A stretch of 64,000 nt of DNA from Agelaius tricolor (lineage: Eukaryota > Chordata > Aves > Passeriformes > Icteridae), in NCBI GenBank assembly GCA_023055355.1, contig JALJCS010000001.1:104163881-104227880 (forward strand), in the 5' to 3' direction. The notes beneath the pieces are model-generated. The model was given only the letters and a program-made list of their open reading frames with translations, did not search any database and had not been told where the DNA came from. Positions 61,251 through 64,000 of this stretch are shown here, piece after piece (position 1 is the first letter of the stretch; each line of letters starts with the position of its first letter). Position numbers and translations under genes: made by a program.

Positions 61251-63321
61251 AGTTAATTAGATGTCATTAATAAGCTAATAAACAACTTTGAATGAGTTGA
61301 ATTAAGCCACGGAGATGTTTCTCTCCCTGCAGCAATAGCCATTCCAAGAGCTGCTTTGCTCAGACAACGAGAGGGGAAACAGCAGCAATGTGTCACAAGC
61401 AGAACGCCCCTGGCTCTGCTCTCTGCTCTGCCAGGCTGCAGGAGCCAGGTCATTCACTACCCCCAGGACAGGAGCAGCCCAGGCCCTGCAGTAACGTGGC
61501 TTCTCAAAAACTGCCAAATTGTCCTTTTCTCCCACATTTGCTTCTGATTCCTCTTGCACAAGGAGCTGAGAGGTGTTCATGTTTCTTACTTCCCTTTGCT
61601 GACCTCATTTGCATCACTCCAAGCCTGTATATAGTGGAGATGCTCTTCTCCATCCAGAAGTGTCTTTGATGACTGATTTGGGTAGGGAAATATTTCAGTA
61701 GTCAGTTTGAATTTTATTTGCTCACCAAATCTGAATTTTGAGACTCTTTTGGTGCATAGGTCATAGGAAATAGCCTTAACAGTACCTCAAGAGCAGCTGA
61801 TGTTCAACCAAGATTTGGGTTTCAGGTCTGTCTGAGCCCCTTAAAGACTCTTTAGTATACAATGACTTTTGATCCTAGCAGAGGATTTTTAGCTTGGACA
61901 TCAGATATCAATTTTTTCTTTGATCACAAGTAAACCAAGAAGTCATTGCTGGAAATTAAACCTATAATCTTTTTTCCAGCTTGAGTGGATCTTTCCTTGA
62001 GTGGAACTTTTCTAAGCCCAACTCTTATTTAACCATACTTTGAACCCTTGCCTTTTTGAGAAATAGTGTAAAATATTAACTATCTGATCCTTTCCTTCCA
62101 AGAAGAAAAATCCATGTTGTCATCTCTTTGTCATCCAAGGTATAAAGCAAATCCCCAGCATCCTATAGAATAATTCCTGCATTGCATATAAATACATAGT
62201 AAAAAAACTGAAGAACAGACTTTCAAAGCCTCAAATGGAAAGTTAAAAGATTAGAAGAAAGAATAAGTCCTTCCTTAGGTCTCCCTGCTCTTAAACTGAG
62301 CAATGGTTAGGAAAATCACCTTTAAAAAAGATGGTGTGGTTTAGTCCTTCACCAGTGTGTGCTCTTCTGTTCCTCAGAGCTAGTTCAGGGTATTTCAGCC
62401 TGATCAGGTCTGTCTCTCCAAGAATTAGAGATGCTCTTGCCATTATCTTCATTGACTCAGTCCCTAAAAAAAGTCAATCAATTGAATATTATGTAAAGGG
62501 TATTCACAGTTCCAAATAAAATAAACAAATACCACCAAAGTACAGAAGAGTTGATATTGTTGATGATGAATTGGTTTTGAAGAATGTTGTTTCAATTTAT
62601 TATGCTACTACAAATTACTCTTCATTAATATTAGACTGATCACTGAGCGGTAAAGATTTATCACTAAATATTGACACCAAATTGTAACAGTAGCATATTG
62701 TTCTCTTTTCCTTTAAAAAATAACAGTCACTTCTTTGGGGACTGGAAAGGAAATAATACTAATTTCTAAATTAGTAGGAATTCTCTTGAATGGAGAATAA
62801 TAGCAAAGAATAATTTGTCAGACGTATAAAGAACATCAGCGGATTGCTAGGGGTGTTGTGAAAGTATAGAATATTTGCCAATTTTGCAATTGCAGGATGA
62901 ACAATAAAAGAGAATATTTAAAGTCAAATTTTCAATTTCCAGACAGAGCTTTTGGACTAGCAATGTTTTAATTGTTTGCCTAGTTGATGCTCCTGCTTGG
63001 TCCACAGTCATTTCAAGTTCCTCCATTTCCCTCTGTGAAATCATCCTGAAAAGTATTTCCACTGAAAGACACAAATCAGGCTCAATAACTTCCACTGAAG
63101 AATGAGCGCACGTTAAAACTTCAGATTGCCTCAAGCCCAGCAGTCTGATTTGCATACCCTTCTTTATAAAGTTAAAAAAAGGCTATTAACCTCCACCCAC
63201 ATCAAGAGTAATGAACAGTTTTAGCATAAATTTTAATTATAGAAAATCCCATTTCTTTTGAATCTTTGTATTGCAATAATTTTAACAATGATGTTTTAAA
63301 TGTTTCTTTCTTCCCATATAG

Positions 63322-63461
63322 GTTTCCTGCCAATATTTCTTATAAATGGAGACATTTTATACACTGGAAATGATGGATATAAACTATATAGTTTTACAAC
63401 TGTTCTCAACAACGTGTCAGGGGAAAAATGCAAGCATGACAGAAAATGCAAACTTCAAAAA
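63322..63461 (+). CDS. candidate internal exon, unidentified protein (weak)
   Basis: Seen: a pyrimidine-rich run (TTTCTTTCTTCCC) leads to ATATAG at 63316-63321. A 140-bp stretch that stays open in one frame follows, then a consensus donor GTAAGA at 63462-63467, exactly at a codon boundary. The predicted ~46 residues include INGDILYTGNDGYKLYSF, an asparagine/valine/serine run (a possible N-glycosylation site, NVS), and a Lys/Cys-rich end. Frame openness continues beyond both ends, so the splice signals are the main support. I do not recognise the family and see no companion exon on this strand. A chance open frame remains likely. Confidence 0.25.
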
Positions 63462-64000
63462 GTAAGAATGTTCAGAGGTAATAAATATGATTCAGTACAT
63501 AAGGACAAAAATATTTCATTTTAGAATAAATTGACCTTTCATATTAAGATTGTCCTTATTTCAAAGTCGCCATTAAAATACTCTAAGAATTGGCTATTGC
63601 TTTCGATATATTCATCACTCCTTAAAGTCAGGACTTTTAGACACAACCAGTATTAATTACGTAGGAAAGAAATGCTGTAGGAGTTTCAAGGGGCTGTGAC
63701 TTCTTCCCCCACAAAGAGGGAGCTGTGAGGTCCTTTGCAGTCTCAGTACACAGAATATTTTCACATCTGTGTGTGCTCAGAGAATAGGACATGTCACACA
63801 GGGACATCAAGAGCTGCCAAACACGGTGAAGACAAAGACATTGCAGTGAGCACTCGGGTCTGGAATTTGGCCTTTTCCTCCTTGAATGCAGCTTTTAAAG
63901 ATGTATGCAGTCATATTTGGCAGAATAGTGGCCAGCAATGACCTTATTCCTTAGATTCAGTCATTCTCAGAAATTCATGGTGTGACCAAGGAGGTGTGAG
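63462..64000. other. right flank to window end, no gene recognised
   Basis: Unique AT-rich sequence. A 68-codon open frame at 63735-63941 has no recognisable features. Confidence 0.55.

Larger units (their letters stand above)
59331..63321. other. right flank, no gene recognised; locally G-rich
   Basis: Unique sequence, with a GC-richer part at about 60840-61150 and 61310-61520. A sense AATAAA lies at about 61130, just after the G-rich stretch. The 163-codon minus frame at 60749-61240 reads the complement of that stretch as Pro/Ser-rich sequence; I do not regard it as a gene. Confidence 0.5.

Noticed and set aside
61388..61669. 93-codon plus-strand frame in a GC-richer patch
   Set aside because: It overlaps a comparable minus frame, has no family resemblance and no splice context.

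Overview
The window looks like vertebrate nuclear DNA, most likely from a bird and possibly a songbird. The evidence is AT-rich non-coding flanks, no bacterial-style gene packing, and two CR1-like LINE fragments (54203-54350 antisense; 59289-59330 sense). CR1 also occurs in other sauropsids, so bird is an inference. I recognise no complete protein-coding gene. Two short open stretches with plausible splice signals (1211-1377 on the minus strand, 63322-63461 on the plus strand) are the only candidate exons, and both are weak.

Layout. (1) 1-5000 is unique AT-rich flank. (2) About 5001-51240 (46.2 kb, 72% of the window) is one uninterrupted, head-to-tail satellite array in a single orientation. 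(3) 51241-64000 is unique flank with CR1 fragments, A-rich tracts and a G-rich, G-quadruplex-prone stretch near 61034-61130.

The array is hierarchical. A diverged ~180-bp motif forms a 360-bp monomer (x). A related 443-bp monomer (y) is an x-like monomer carrying a ~71-bp near-perfect palindrome (34-bp arms, 2-3 nt centre). Outer units run from palindrome centre to palindrome centre and measure 443 + n x 360 bp, with n = 1, 2 or 3 (~803, ~1163 or ~1525 bp). I count 41 units: nine with n=1, 27 with n=2 and five with n=3. Blocks of several units are duplicated again at offsets such as 11.72, 12.88, 22.19, 29.61 and 30.78 kb.

The most striking point is at the edges. The array starts inside the right arm of a palindrome and stops inside the left arm of another, so it holds a whole number of palindrome-bounded units. 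Each unit therefore resembles a short element with ~25-34 bp terminal inverted repeats, tandemly repeated. The palindrome centre also occurs as GAA, TTC or TC, and can differ between otherwise matching duplicated blocks. The many open frames inside the array, on both strands, are by-products of this repeat and are not annotated as genes.
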